64,000 bases of DNA, taken from the NCBI RefSeq assembly GCF_020379485.1, contig NC_063438.1:7144335-7208334 (forward strand). The letters run 5' to 3'. Source of the stretch: Brassica napus (lineage: Eukaryota > Streptophyta > Magnoliopsida > Brassicales > Brassicaceae). Under the pieces are notes generated by a model, which saw only the letters and a list, made by a program, of their open reading frames with translations, was not told the DNA's origin and did no database searches. The position numbers were made by a program, and so were the translations under genes. Of the stretch, positions 37,080 to 50,549 are shown piece by piece. Within the stretch, counting starts at the first letter, position 1. Each line of letters starts with the position of its first letter.

Positions 37080-39450
37080 ATTTCCAGTGCCTCATGGTCG
37101 AACATGAGCTAAACATATAAAAGAGATTCACGGCAAGAACACATGTCCGGCCTAGTATGGCTTGCCTATTACATCAAGGCGCCAATGGCACTTGGATAAG
37201 GGACTTTACCGGACCAAAGACATATTTCTTGTCCTTCTTGGGACCAAAGGATCCGTGTCCAAGTCAGGGGTACTCACGACCATGTCCTTCTTGGGACTTA
37301 CAATGGGTTTGTGTCCGGACCAAGGGACCTTATGGGACAACTCAATGGGCGAGCTTTGGTCCATGTTAAAACCGTTTGAATACCTTTCTATAAGTCCTTT
37401 GATGCACAAGGATTCCATCTTTTAAGATGTTCAATTTGTAATCCTAAACAAAACTTTGTTTGTCCCAAATTTTCATTTCAATCTTTTTCTTTAGATAATC
37501 GTTTGAAAGTCTCTCCAGAGGTTCCTAGGATATTTTAGATCATTAACATATACTTGTATATTTTAGTTCTCAAGAACCTGTTGCATTTGACAACTCAATA
37601 CCTTCTGGGACTTTTATATATATATATCTCATTATCCAGTGGACCATACAAGTAGGCGGTTTCTACATCCTTTAACCGCAAGTCTATTTTTTTTCTTTTA
37701 TGGCCAGACTTGTTAGGAATCTAAATGTTTGTTGCATCCACCACAGGGGAGTATGTCTTCTCATAATTGATTCCTGGTCTTTGTGGAATCCTTGTGCATA
37801 TGGCCGTGCCTTATATCTTGCTATCTCGCCATGTATCATTTCTTTCACAAAGATTCATTTTTGTCCAACTGGCTTCACATCTAGAGGTGTCCGAACTATG
37901 AGACCAAAACCTCTCTTTTCTTAATGAACTTAACTCCACGTCCCCTTTCCATTTGATCTAATCTGATTTGTTGAGTGCACTCAAGTATGGACGTGGGTTC
38001 ATGATCCTCATTCATTTCATAATCTCAAGTGCTACACTGCATGCAAATATATCATCAATGTCGACATTCTTTCTCTTGTTCCATTTGTGTCCCGGACATG
38101 ACATAACTTATTGAGGTTTCATTATGACCTTCAGTACCCTGAATCTTGTCGTCCCAAGCCTCATTGTTAGGCGCCTTAGGTACAACCATGTTTATGGTTT
38201 CCTCATCCATGGCCGTGGCTTTTAAGTTTGTCCATCTTAGGATCGACCATGTCTAGGATTCCCTCGTCCACGGATTTATTAGCACCTTTCTTTAATATCC
38301 GAGGGATCTTATCTTTGGAACTTATTGGTCTACCATGTTTCAAATGTGCCTTAGACTCAGTAGCAACTTGATTGTGTCCTTCTTGAACATCAATTCGAAT
38401 TTGGTACATTTACAGCTGGTATATATGACTTAGTCATTCTATTCGGGTTAGTAACGGAATCTGGCAATTGTCTAAATCTCATTCTTGAGTCCGAGGATCT
38501 TGCCAATATAAGAATGTATGATTCCATGTAATTTCTTTTACTCTTTTACCAGCTTATTACTTTCTCCCCCTAATCCGTGTACCTGGCCTCAAACTGATCA
38601 TCCATATTTGGCTCAAGGTACTTAATAATCGTGGGAGAATCATATCCAACATATATCCCCATCCTCCTTTGAGGTCCCATCTTAGTTATCTGTGGTGGAG
38701 TAATTTGTATATAGACGGCACATTCAAATATCTTACGATGTGATATGTCTGGCTCTTGACCCGTTATCTAATCGATGGGGAATATCTATGCTCACTAAAT
38801 GGCCTGATGCGTATTAACTTACATGCATGTAAATTTTGTATGGCCCAAGCTATGACTGGGAGTTTTTACCTCATAAGTAATGGTCTAGCAATCAGCTGTA
38901 TGCGTTTAATAAAAGATTTCGGCCAAGCCGTACTTGGTATGGACATGTATCACAGAATTGTCCACACTTACCCCCATGGACATACCATAATCATTTAAAC
39001 ACTTGAGACATGTATTCACCAGTTTATTATTTACTTAGTCACTTTGACTGGTGATGGCCTATCAATGAGTTTTCCTTGTGTACATGCTACACACGTGAGA
39101 TTCTTTGGGATAACTCTTTCTTTCTTTCAATGTGTGTCCATTTGTATATCAATTTTGCATCATGTTTGAACCAGGATGGCCAATCCGGTTATGCCATAAA
39201 GTGAATATTGTTCGCAGGCATTTAGCCTCTATCATCATGATCTTGGCATAGTAAAGACCAATAGAGAATGCAAGTATATTTTCGACCATTTTTCTATGGT
39301 CTTGGGCGAATTTTATATATCAAAAAAATGAACTTTTTATTTTCTTTGCCCATTGTTTCAATATGGAAACCAATCTTATATCTTTTAAACTCAATGGGCT
39401 TCTATGAGTGAATATAAATCATTAAATTTCTTTAGTCTGGTCGTAGCTTA
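37080..39450 (-). pseudogene. copia pol relic (integrase, RT, RNase H fragments)
   Basis: Broken minus-strand frames carry recognisable copia text: IFECAVYIQITPPQ followed by KMGPQRRMGIYVGYDSPTII (about 38710-38590, integrase end), SKAHLKHGRPISSKDKIPR (38280-38360), and RYKARPYAQGF (about 37820, reverse transcriptase). Numerous stops and shifts show it is non-functional. The stretch 37080-37440 is more degenerate and partly self-repetitive. Confidence 0.7.
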
Positions 39451-39471
39451 TCATGAGAATGGCTATACTGG

Positions 39472-39638
39472 CAGGGGCGGACGCACAGTGTAACATACGG
39501 GGGCACATGCCCCCAACTAATTTTTATTTTCTTTAACAATTACTATAAGAGTATAGAAGTGCCATAACCTGAAAACAAAATACAGTAAAAAAAATTTATG
39601 TGGCCCCCCCATTAAATTTGATTCTACATCCGCCACTG
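39472..39638. mobile_element. hAT-type MITE nested in copia relic
   Basis: A 167-bp element has terminal inverted repeats: CAGGGGCGGACGCA on the left against CAGTGGCGGATGTAG on the reverse strand at the right. It is flanked by 8-bp duplications TATACTGG (39464-39471) and TATACCGG (39639-39646), one mismatch. The 8-bp duplication and CAGGGGCGG ends are typical of hAT elements. No coding capacity. Confidence 0.85.
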
Positions 39639-39649
39639 TATACCGGCAA

Positions 39650-40640
39650 CTATATTTCTTATAAACTTATATATTTGAAAAAATTATTCATTCCTTTTAT
39701 TAAGTTAGGAGCAAACAAAGCAATAAAATAAATTCAAAGTGATAAAACAAAGCAAATATAAAAGCAAAACAAACACAGAAGTCGAAATCAACATTATTCT
39801 TTGAGGCAATCAGAAGTTTCATATTCCGTAGGATCATTTCTTTCATGATCAAAATCATCTTTACCATCTTTAAATACCAAGTGGGCTTCAGGATTCTTCC
39901 CTTTCAGACTCTCTTGATAGAGGTCACAAAGATGTTTGGGAGTCCTACATATCTTAGCCCAATGGTTCTCCATTCCACATCTTTGGCACACTGATTTGGT
40001 CGAGCTTTGTGGTTTAAAGGATATACCACGGTATCTGCCTCGACCATGGTATCAAATTAGGTTGATAGCCACGGCCTTTGCCATAGTGGTTCCCACGGCC
40101 AAATGTATAATAGTGGCCATGGCCACGTCCTTTCTACCCTCCACGGCCATGGCCATGTGGTCTATCATCCTGGACGTGGTTAGATTCTTTGGTTCTTTTT
40201 TTTCTTTGCGGCCTTATTGGCTTCAGGTAATGGGGTTGATCCAGGAGATCTCAATTCATTGTTTCTCATCAGTATTGGAGGCTTAGCTAGCAATAGACTC
40301 ATCCACGGACTTGTAGTCCTGGATTCTGAGATTCCTCCATAGCTTTTGGTAATAACACCTTTCTTTGGTGATCATATCTCGATTTGAATTATGTCCAAAG
40401 GTCTAGAGGATTTTCAATTGTCAAATACTGATTTTTGAGACTCTCAATAAGATGATGACGAATAATTAATATTGCCCTATATCAATCTTTCTCATTGGCA
40501 TTATTGCCTTCTATGATACATTCACCAAGTCTTTTTGACTTTAGGATAATCTTTGTATCCAATGCCCACTGTAAATAATTATCTCCAAAGAGATTAAGGG
40601 CAGCAAAATCCAGGTTGATTTTCGACATCTCAAATCATAT
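39650..40640 (-). pseudogene. copia gag relic with CCHC zinc knuckle
   Basis: The minus strand starts near 40630 (MSKINLDFAALNLFG.., then a stop after GNNANEKD). It includes a zinc knuckle at about 39950-39991 (CQRCGMENHWAKICRTPKH; C-x2-C-x4-H-x4-C) and continues to 39794 in an open frame of 65 codons. This is the C-terminal gag type typical of plant copia relics. Stops show it is broken. Confidence 0.75.
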
Positions 40641-40659
40641 ATCACTCAATATTTAAGTA

Positions 40660-41980
40660 TAATTTTTCATGCGGCCTTATTCTTAAAAACAATCAATTCG
40701 GATTTCAATCTTGTGAGGACAATGAAACTATCAATCTTAAAGGCATTTAATCAATCAGTCAATTTCTAGCAAGTCTCAGCTATACTATTTATATGTGCTC
40801 GTAATATTATGGTTTATCAAGACTAGCAAAAAACGGATTCAATTAATCACTCAATCAGTTTCAAGGCTGATTTTAGCAATACTAGAATATAGGTTTCAAG
40901 CATGAATTTCAATGAATTAGTTTCAAGGCTGGTTGGTATTTAGCATAAACCGTGTGTAAATAATCTATCTAGTATCCGAATTTATCAAACCTCAAAAACA
41001 TATAATCAGATCAATTTAATAGAACTCATAAGCATAATGAATTTAGGGTTTCAAGTTTCAGATATGCGGATTAAGGTTAGGACTAGAATTAGGGTTTCAT
41101 GATTTCTAATCAGATCAATCAATAAAATCGAACCTAGCATACAATCTTAAACCTCAAGACATTAGATTTTATCATGAATCTATCAACCTATCAGATTATA
41201 TAAGCAAAGTAAGCTAGCAACCTATCGGATTCAATCAATGCTTTAACAGGCTGGTCGGTTTAAACAATTTTAAATCAGGTGAACAATTAACCAAGCAGGA
41301 TGAGAAAATAAATCTATCAATCCTAACTGTGATCAAAGCATTAATAAAAACAAGCAGGTCGGATTTAATCAAGACTTAAACAGATCAAAATTATTAAACT
41401 AGCAGGATGAGAATAATAAATCTAGCAACTTAACTGTCAAAAAATTCTAGCAACATAGCATCAGATTCAGTCAGATTTAAAACCTCAGTGATCAAAACCG
41501 AACACAGTTTTGATTTCAAAAATATCCGTTTAGGTTTTAATATGTGATTTTATAAATATAGTATAATTAGTTCTGATACTTATATTATTTAGGGTTTATA
41601 GATATAGGGTTAGGGTTTATCAGATTTTAACTTGTAAAATCCGATTTGAGGTTTTAATCATGTAGGAACATAATTTAGGGTTTATCGGATTATTAGAATC
41701 CGATTTGGAGTTTTAAGGTTTTAGGGTTTAGATGTTTACCTTAACCTCCAAACGGGTTGAACGGACCACCGAGAATCGAGAAGAACTTCGCAAGCTGCCG
41801 AATCGGATCGTCGGGTCGCGAAGAGCAGTCAGGATCGTCAGTCGATCCATTTATAAAATAAAAGGCCGAGATTATCAATAAATGAGCCCAAGCAAGCATT
41901 TATCAAACTAATGGGCCTAATTTAAAAAAAAAGGAACAGAAGAGCCCATGCACGAGACTGGGAAACCCTAGCGCCAGACT
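40660..41980. other. AT-rich intergenic / copia leader region
   Basis: No gene is seen. The sequence is rich in ATCAATCAG-type and AGGGTTTA-type words. The stretch 41740-41830 (..GAACGGACCACCGAGAATCGAGAAG..) resembles copia untranslated leader. 41880-42000 is the likely proximal promoter of the RPS3 gene, with several GGGCC or AGCCCA (telobox/site II-like) motifs, usual for ribosomal protein genes. Confidence 0.4.
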
Positions 41981-42042
41981 ATTTATTGGGTAACTACCGC
42001 TCTTCGTCCTGATTCTAGGGTTTCGGCGACTTGAAGAACATC

Positions 42043-43170
<1,128 letters not shown>

Positions 43171-43950
43171 AAGAAGACTCCTTGGAATGCCTCTGTTTTT
43201 GGTCAAACCTTATCAGCGTCTTTTTAAGATACTTTTTGTTTAAACAAGTTTTTTCTCATGTTGTTTTTAACATCTATGTCAAGTATTTTTGGATGTTGAA
43301 TGCGTTTAGCTCAATGGAATTTTAGTTCATAAATGAACAAAATCAAACATTGTTTTAACTGACCCTGCAGATAGATATGTTCTGTAGTAATATGATATGT
43401 GCAAATGATATAAATCAGTAAATTTCAACTCCCCAGCATTATCTTATACAATAAAGTTGGCTTTGTCTCTTTCCTCCTGCGTCCACGTCAGCAGGGGCAT
43501 TTGCTGCCTAAACAAGCACTCTACGAAACTAATTTGTCGTGTCCTTTGCGATATTGAATTGGGCTTTTTGTGTATGTTTACAAGCCCATGTTCTGTGTGT
43601 TGTATGGTACGACTCTTCGAGATCTCTGTAGCTCCTACTTCGGTAAACAAATGGTCACCTCCGTTAAACATCTCCAGCATCACCCATCTAGCTCTTCAAC
43701 TAGCTATGTAAACCCACCATCATCGACCATGAGATTTATGCTTCACATTGGTTCGATTGGATATCCATCTCCCAAATTTTTAATCTCTTTCAGCTAACTT
43801 ACAGTGCTTACAATCTATGGCTTCAGTTTGTCACCTCACAAACATATGGTCTCTGCCAAATTGAATAATTCGGAACGTTCTAGATTCCTCGAGTTCAGCA
43901 TTCTCTGAAAGCAGAAGTTAAGATCTCCTTCATCGCGGCGGTCTTGCCTT
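43171..43950. other. Intergenic region after RPS3
   Basis: 3' UTR and spacer. Open frames at 43444-43797 overlap on both strands and show no recognisable protein. A possible upstream exon of the next gene ends with a donor at 43995 (ATG at 43958). Confidence 0.4.
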
Positions 43951-44135
43951 CTATCTATGCCGATGAAACGGAGAACTCTTCGACGCCTATGGCGGTAATT
44001 TATGAACCCTTCTGTTTCTTATTGGATTGATCATCATCTCCTCCATTGTTAGATCGGTCTTTTTGGAATTTGTAATTGTTTATACTATTACCTCAAAAGG
44101 AATATATTGTTAGTGATTGATTTTGATTCATATAA

Positions 44136-44884
44136 ATGAAGCTAATGATTGCCGGATATTTATCTGATAACGGTATAGGTCGATGTCCACACAAAGGTGT
44201 CAAGGCTACAAATGTAGTTTCCAGTGGAGCTTCCATTGGTATCTACAGGCTCTTGAGCTCTTGGATGGTGGATCAGACTACCTTGGGAAGGGTGTCTCTA
44301 AGGTGTGAAACTATGTTGTTAGTGAAAGAAGGGTTATCCAATTTTTTCTCATATTTGTTTTTTGTTGATGTCATTGTGAATAGGCTGTTGGCGATGAACA
44401 AAAAAAAACACTGGTGATAGTTAATAAACTGGTTGAAGACAGTAGGAGAGATATAGAAAAAGCTGTTGAGAATGAAGAGGAGCTCCGTCATTTGAAGACA
44501 AGAGTGTGAGTCACTATGAAATTTCGTCAATACTTCCACCAACGTTGTAGAAACACTTCTTTCATCTGAGCGGCAGTTCCAAACTATCGAAGCACGCTGA
44601 GTCTCATATTTTTTGTTATGCAACTCTAAGCTCATTTATGTAAATGATGATGAGACAGGTATGTGATTGTTCATTTACAAATGTGTGTGAAGCTATGTCT
44701 AGAGTAACTTAAAGAACGATAAAAATCAGTAGGTTGATGGTTTCGCTCACTGACTTGAATCCATTCTTATGTGTCTTTTGATTGTGAAAGCAGGCTGGTT
44801 GCTACGTCTAGACAGCTGGAAGGTAAGGTAGAAGTTCAAAAGCTGATGGAGGAGAACGTGAACAATGCCAAGTCATGGCTTTGA
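44136..44884 (+). CDS. Possible small three-exon gene, unrecognised
   Basis: A phase-consistent model is 44136-44291, 44384-44505 and 44794-44884, with GT-AG ends, giving about 123 aa. The C-terminal half is charged and likely helical (KLVEDSRRDIEKAVENEEEL; LVATSRQLEGKVEVQKLM). The N-terminal half is not recognised. It follows RPS3 on the same strand. It may be a real small gene, or a relic of a longer coiled-coil gene. The start is uncertain; an extra upstream exon at 43958-43994 is possible. Confidence 0.3.
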
Positions 44885-46853
44885 ATGCTTCAAACATCTG
44901 ATTATGCATCTTTCATCTCTTGCAATGGCCTATGTGATTCGTATGTTTTCAGATTTGATATTCTGGTAACTCTGTACAATTATGGCTTCCAATAAGCAAG
45001 TAAAGTTGATCCGTTGGCTGCTCATTTGCTAAAAGTGTTTACTTCTTTCTTGGTATAGTTTCTGCACATGCATCAATTGCGAGATTCTGTTACAAGCATG
45101 GCACTCTGGATCTCCTTGTCTACAGTCTACGATCAACGTTAATTAACGTGTAAAGTTGACCTAGATCCACTGATACATAAAGTCTCAATACAGAGCATCG
45201 ACTATTTAATTTAATGTTTTTAAAAGGCTATTTAATTTAATTTAATGTTAATTTAAATTGAAAATTTAAAATAAACTACATATTTTAAAAGTGGATTGTA
45301 TCAGTTTTGGATTCGAGGTCAATGTATAAATTTGTCGGTTTTGAACTCAGTTAGCTGAAGCAATTCATTACATAGTTCTCTGGATATATAAAGTCCCAAT
45401 ACAGAGTCTACGATCACTTCCAAAATCATGGCACTCTGGATCTCATAATGTAATTCTATCTTCTTCTTTTTTTTTTGAACAAACTTATTATATAATTCTA
45501 TCTTTTCTATGCTACCAAGTAACAAGTTACCATAAGATTGATGAATTGATTGATGGCACTTCCTGGAGTTCTAGGTTGGAAGCATAAGAAAGTGTGCATC
45601 AACAAGAAATCTCAAGTTAAAAGATTATAGCAAACAAACAAAGTTGTATGATTATCAAATTATATACTTGACATTTAATTAAAAGCAAACACGTTGGAGG
45701 AGTCTTCTCCATAAAAAGCCAAGGTAGTATAACTAAACATTATCGTTAACTCTTCCTTCTCTCGATGGTCAGAGACTCAGATATATAAGCCAAGTAATGG
45801 GACTTTGTCTAACAATTCAGTGGTTGAATACTGCAGGTGCTGTGTGAACAAAAAATGTATGTGAGAACGTGCAAGAAACAGAAATAGCAGAAGAAGAGCT
45901 CTATTATAGAAAGCGGAACAAAAAATATTCGTTGAACTTGCGGAAACGATTGAAGTGAGAGCTTTATAACTTTGTTTTAGTTAACATCCCTGTCAAGTGG
46001 CCTACATATTCTTTATTCGCTAGAAGATATCGTGGGGAAAGTTTTTTTTTTTTTTGCTATAATATCGTGGGGAAAGTTATGGGTTTTAAAACCATTTTCA
46101 ACGCCGAGAAACTTAGTACTCAACGCATCATGGCAACCACAACGATTGAAAGGTTTATGACAACTTAAGTTTCATAACATATTTAAATAAAATTATTACC
46201 TTACATGAGTAGTTAAATTTAGAGGTTTACTTACCAACATTTATATAAAATTCTTACCTTACATGAGTATTTAAATTTAGAAATTTCTCTCAAATATGTA
46301 TCACACTTAATTTAGCCTCCAACCATCGTAGAACATAAAAACTCAGTTGTACTAAGTGAACGTGTTGATTTAAGTTACTTGCTGGCATCTCCGAGCTAAG
46401 CAAAAAATACCACCAATTCATAGCCCTCAGTCAATACACTTAGGGAAAACCATGAGCCGTAGCATAAGCCGTCGTCAATGCATAAGCATAAACCCACATT
46501 TCATAAACTCTTAACATCTTCTTTTTCACAACAAATAGATTACACCTAATCCAGATAAAGATTCTTATTTTTCTCTAGCAATTGTGACGAAAATACCTGT
46601 TGGAGTTGGAGAACATAGTACGCAACAATCTCAAAAACTTCAACAAAGAGCAGTGAGGGAATGGTTGAATAACAACCATCCCATTTCGCATAGCTAAAGA
46701 ATATTTTTTGTACACGCATGGGAGTTTATACAAACAACAACATCACCACCTAAGACACTAAATATAACACAACCAAAGAAATGTCAACTGGCACAACATA
46801 CCTTTAAAAACCAACCAATACAAATATAATACCACAATCATAAAAAAAAAGAG
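44885..46853. other. AT-rich intergenic region
   Basis: No gene is supported. A short direct duplication is visible: CATGGCACTCTGGATCTC occurs at about 45098 and 45428, and related text (CAATACAGAG) at 45188 and 45396. The rest shows no recognised element. Confidence 0.5.
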
Positions 46854-47745
46854 TCTCCTTTATTATAATAGATATGGGTGTTTAAGTATATTTTTGGTAT
46901 TGTGAGTATTTTTTTAAGTTTCAGATTTTGTGTGTTTCGGTATTGTTTTCGATAAATTTTAATGATTATGAATAGTTATTCAGTGAATCAGTGTTAATTG
47001 ATCTTAAAATGTAGTACGCAATATATCTGTTGAAAATATAAAATTATTAAAATAAAACAACAGTATTTTTAAAAAAGTTTACTGATAAAAAAATTATAGT
47101 AAAATTTTGAGGGAATAAAAAAGTGATTATATATAGTAAAACCAATGTGAAAAATATATACAAAAGATACTAAAATAAAAATAAAACAACAACTAATTAT
47201 ACTCTAAAAACTAACAATAACATTTGTTTAATAATCTTAATCATTTTTAATGATATAGTTTATTTGATAAAAGTTTTAATAAATGGTGTATATTCTTAAA
47301 TAATCAATTTTGACTGTTATGTTATTTACCTAACATAAGAAACAAATTTTTAAATTTTGCATTATCTAAATCAATAAGTTTAAAAACGCAAAAAAAAAAA
47401 GAAAAGAAAAGTACCTACAGATTCAAAAATGAGAAAATATATAAGAAAGAAAATAATTCATGATTTCTATATTGAATTTCAACAGTAATTAAACACAATT
47501 TACTTACTCTATAATAAAGGAATAACAAACACTAAAAATGTAAAATATTATATTAATGAAAAAGTATTTTTTAGTATTTTGCCTAACTCTTTGGTTTTTA
47601 ATATGAACAACATAAACAAATATTTAGATTATCATTAGTTTTAGTTTAGAATAAACCGAATAGTTTTACTGGTATATTACAATAAATACATTTAAAAATC
47701 ATTTTTCAATTGATTACCCCGCCCGTAGGGCGGGTTTAACCCTAG
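46854..47745 (+). mobile_element. Probable non-autonomous Helitron
   Basis: The 3' end is clear: a perfect hairpin CCCGCCC-GTA-GGGCGGG (47718-47734), then seven bases, then CTAG (47742-47745) followed by T. The proposed 5' end TCTCCTTTATTATAATAG (46854) is of Helitron type, though the preceding base is G and not A. About 0.9 kb, AT-rich, non-coding. Confidence 0.6.
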
Positions 47746-48842
47746 TAAAAAAATTTGTTACATTTGCCCGCGACGCGGGGCTTAAACACTTTCATAAGTT
47801 TTTGAAAAGTTATTTGTACACTATATTCATTACAAAATAAATCTTAAAATAAGTCAACATTATATTTTTAATTATATAATTAAAAAAATTTATTTGATTA
47901 ATATTTAATTATATAATTTATGTGTTTAACGTTTTACTAAAATACTTTTTCAGATAACAATACAATATATATATATAGAAATTATTATTTTTAATTATAT
48001 TTTTAGATTTTGGATAATTCAATATTCTATTTTTAATTACATAATTAAATTTTATATTTAATTAATATTTAGTTATATAATTTATGTTTTTAACTTTTTA
48101 CTAAAATACTTTTTTCAGATAACAATACAATATATACATAAATTATCTCTTTTTTAAATTATATTTTCAAATTTTGGATAACTCTTACTATTATTAATAT
48201 TAATCAATTATCTAATCAAATCAATTAAAATTTCGTTTTTATTTTTTAATTTATTTATAAATTTTATTCATTAAGGGTATAAACGATATTAACCACTTTA
48301 ACTTTTAACGTGAGAGCTCGATTCCAAAAATTTATTTTATTTGATTAATATTTAATTATATAATTTATGTTTTTAACGTTTTACTAAAATACTTTTTCAG
48401 ATAACAATGCAATATATATATATATAAGTTATCTTTTTTTAATTATATTTTTTAATTTTGGATAATTCAATATTCTATTTTTAATTATATAATTAAAATT
48501 TTTATTTGATTAATATTTAGTTATATAATTTATGTTTTTAACTTTTTACTAAAAAACTTTTTCAGATAACAATACAATATATACAAAAATTATCTCTTTT
48601 TTCAGATAACAATACAATATATACAAAAATTATCTCTTTATTAAATTATATTTTCAGATTTTGGATAATTCTTACTATTAGTAATATTAATCAATTATCT
48701 AACCAAATCAATTAAAATTTCGTTTTTAGTTTTTAATTTATTTATATATTTTATTCATTAAGGGTAGTAAAGATATTAACCGCTCTAACTTTCAACGTGA
48801 GAGCTCGATTCCAAAAATTTACTTTGCAAATAATAGTATAGG
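47746..48842 (-). mobile_element. Second Helitron-like element, opposite orientation, internally repeated
   Basis: A hairpin CCCGCG..CGCGGG lies at 47766-47780 near the left end. The right end, read on the minus strand (CTATACTATTATTTGCAAAGTAAATTTTTGG.. ACCCTTAATGAAT), resembles the 5' region of the Helitron at 33192. Inside, a block containing TTTACTAAAATACTTTTTCAGATAACAAT occurs about four times (47937, 48100, 48381 and 48547). Exact termini are not resolved. Confidence 0.45.
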
Positions 48843-48989
48843 TATTTTTAACCACTGCTTTTGTGTGTAAGCAGAGTCTGTTTCTACAATTTCAGATGTG
48901 GTAAACAAATAAAAATATAATGATTGGACAATAAAAATATGATGATTAGACAAGTTTTGGTTCATTTGTTAAACATTTGTCTGATAATA

Positions 48990-49150
48990 TTCATTTTCCA
49001 GGAAGCTGTTGCAGTCGAAAATGGAGTAAGTTTCAGGGAAGAAACTGAAACGGGAAGGAGAAGAGGTTGTGGATCACTGCAACATCATGGAACTCTGTTT
49101 CTAGGAAGAACATCCACACATCCTTGGCTATTCATAAAACAGCTGCTTCT
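48990..49150. repeat. Segment duplicated at 61640-61790
   Basis: The stretch from CAGGAAGCTGTTGCAGTCGA to AAACAGCTGCTTCTTT is matched at 61641-61793 (CAGGAAGCTGTTTCAGTCGA.. AAACAGTTGCTTTT) at roughly 75-80% by eye. The minus-strand reading of the second copy is open. It may be a fragment of an unidentified gene present on both sides of the kinase and MULE. Confidence 0.5.
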
Positions 49151-49508
49151 TTAATCAAGCTTTGTACACATGGAAACACTTTAGACTTTTGAGATCTTGT
49201 TTGACAATGAAAAGAGAACAGAAATAGAAAACTCATTAACATAAATTCTCCAAGTGTTGTTACAAAGTTAGGTTCTATAGAACCAAATATAAACAAAGCA
49301 GAGACATCATATTTAAATAGGAGAACTGAAAAATAACAAAAGTAACGACTAACGAGATGGTTCTCCCAAGTGGCAATGCTAACAGAAGAACCAAACTCGG
49401 TCTCACTGGTCTTGGCTTCTCCTTGATGTTTCCTCTGTGCAATTTTCACAACTGTGTGTTAACTTGATCTACACCAACTACAAAGACGACAGTATACACT
49501 GACACACT

Positions 49509-50549
49509 CTACTGAACAGAAACGAGATTGCATCCTGGTGGTTTGGGAGGTATAATCTTCAACCTCAAGGGTCTATTCTCAACTTTCTTAAACTGTGGCG
49601 GCTTTGGTGGAATAATCTTCAATCTTAGTGGCTTCTTCACACTATCCTTAGACTTCAGTACCACCGCCACCGACTTTCTTCTACCTCCGGCGCCGGTAAC
49701 CATCACTCTCTTCTCATCAGAAAGAAGAAACGGATGCTTCAACAAGCCCAACGCGCTTCCTCTCTCCACAGGATTTCTTGCAAAACACGTTTGTAGAAAC
49801 AGCCTTGCCTCCCAAGGAACAGACTCTGGAATCTCTGGCGCCTTCCCATCCAACAGATGACGCAAAATCTCCTCAGAATCTTGCAAATGCCACGGAGACT
49901 TTCCAGTGTACATCTCCAACACAACGCAACCTAACGACCACAAGTCTAACGACTTCTCCGCGACGCCGTAGTGAACAGACTCAGGAGACATGTAAAGAGG
50001 CGTTCCCAAGTAGGGAGAATCAAACTCCCAAAACACCGACCCCTCTCCAGCTTCTGTCGACATCCCAAAATCAGAAAGCTTCAACTCATACGAAACTTCT
50101 TTCGTTACACCAACATCATCACGTGGAAACACAAGAATATTGTCCGGTTTGAGATCGCAGTGGACGTATCCGTTAGCATGAACAGATACGAGTCCTTCAA
50201 GAATCATACGAGTGAAGTCTCTGATCATCGTGTCCGTCAACAACCTTTTTTCAATCAAAGAAGTTAAACTTCCACCAGCTGCGTACTCCATCGACATGCC
50301 GTAAACTCTTATTCCTTGATCACTGACTCCTCTCGACAGAGATGTACCAAAGGTTCGCACGATCCCGGGACAATCTCTGAGCTTAGATAGAATCTGAAAC
50401 TCGTTGTATAGAGAGTCGAAGTCATGCGCGAACGAGCTTTTCACGGCGTGGTAGTGTGGCTTCGAGCCGTCTGGTTTAGTGAGCTTGATGAGATTGACTG
50501 AACCATACGAACCTTTGCCTAAGGGTTTCACAAACTCCATTGACCCCAT
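49509..50549 (-). CDS. Intronless MAPKKK (MEKK-like) serine/threonine protein kinase
   Basis: One uninterrupted frame of 346 aa. Kinase motifs: glycine loop GKGSYGSV (residues 11-18), ATP-binding lysine in HAVK (37), alpha-C glutamate (50), catalytic HCDLKPDN (130-137), DFG (160-162), SPE in place of APE (188-190), and DLWSLGCV (202-209). The HCD variant of HRD and a single-exon structure fit the plant MAPKKK13-21-like clade, which phosphorylates MAP kinase kinases in stress and hormone signalling. After the kinase domain the tail contains a tandem copy of PLRLKIIPPKPP. The second Met (MEFVK) is an alternative start. Unlike its surroundings, it looks intact and non-repetitive. Confidence 0.88.
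   Translation of the reverse strand: MGSMEFVKPLGKGSYGSVNLIKLTKPDGSKPHYHAVKSSFAHDFDSLYNEFQILSKLRDCPGIVRTFGTSLSRGVSDQGIRVYGMSMEYAAGGSLTSLIEKRLLTDTMIRDFTRMILEGLVSVHANGYVHCDLKPDNILVFPRDDVGVTKEVSYELKLSDFGMSTEAGEGSVFWEFDSPYLGTPLYMSPESVHYGVAEKSLDLWSLGCVVLEMYTGKSPWHLQDSEEILRHLLDGKAPEIPESVPWEARLFLQTCFARNPVERGSALGLLKHPFLLSDEKRVMVTGAGGRRKSVAVVLKSKDSVKKPLRLKIIPPKPPQFKKVENRPLRLKIIPPKPPGCNLVSVQ

Larger units (their letters stand above)
35186..41830 (-). mobile_element. Decayed Ty1/copia retrotransposon
   Basis: Read on the minus strand, the order is gag (start about 40630), zinc knuckle (about 39950), integrase C-terminal region (about 38710-38560), linker with NQVATESKAHLKHGRP (about 38360), reverse transcriptase (about 37850-37700), RNase H and its end (about 36780 and 35590-35540), polypurine tract and 3' LTR. 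Stops and frameshifts occur throughout. No 5' LTR was recognised; the leader may extend to about 41.8 kb. A solo LTR and a MITE are nested inside. Confidence 0.8.

Noticed and set aside
37157..37425. Overlapping frames at 37.2-37.4 kb
   Set aside because: Open on both strands in degenerate copia DNA, with no recognisable domain in these frames.
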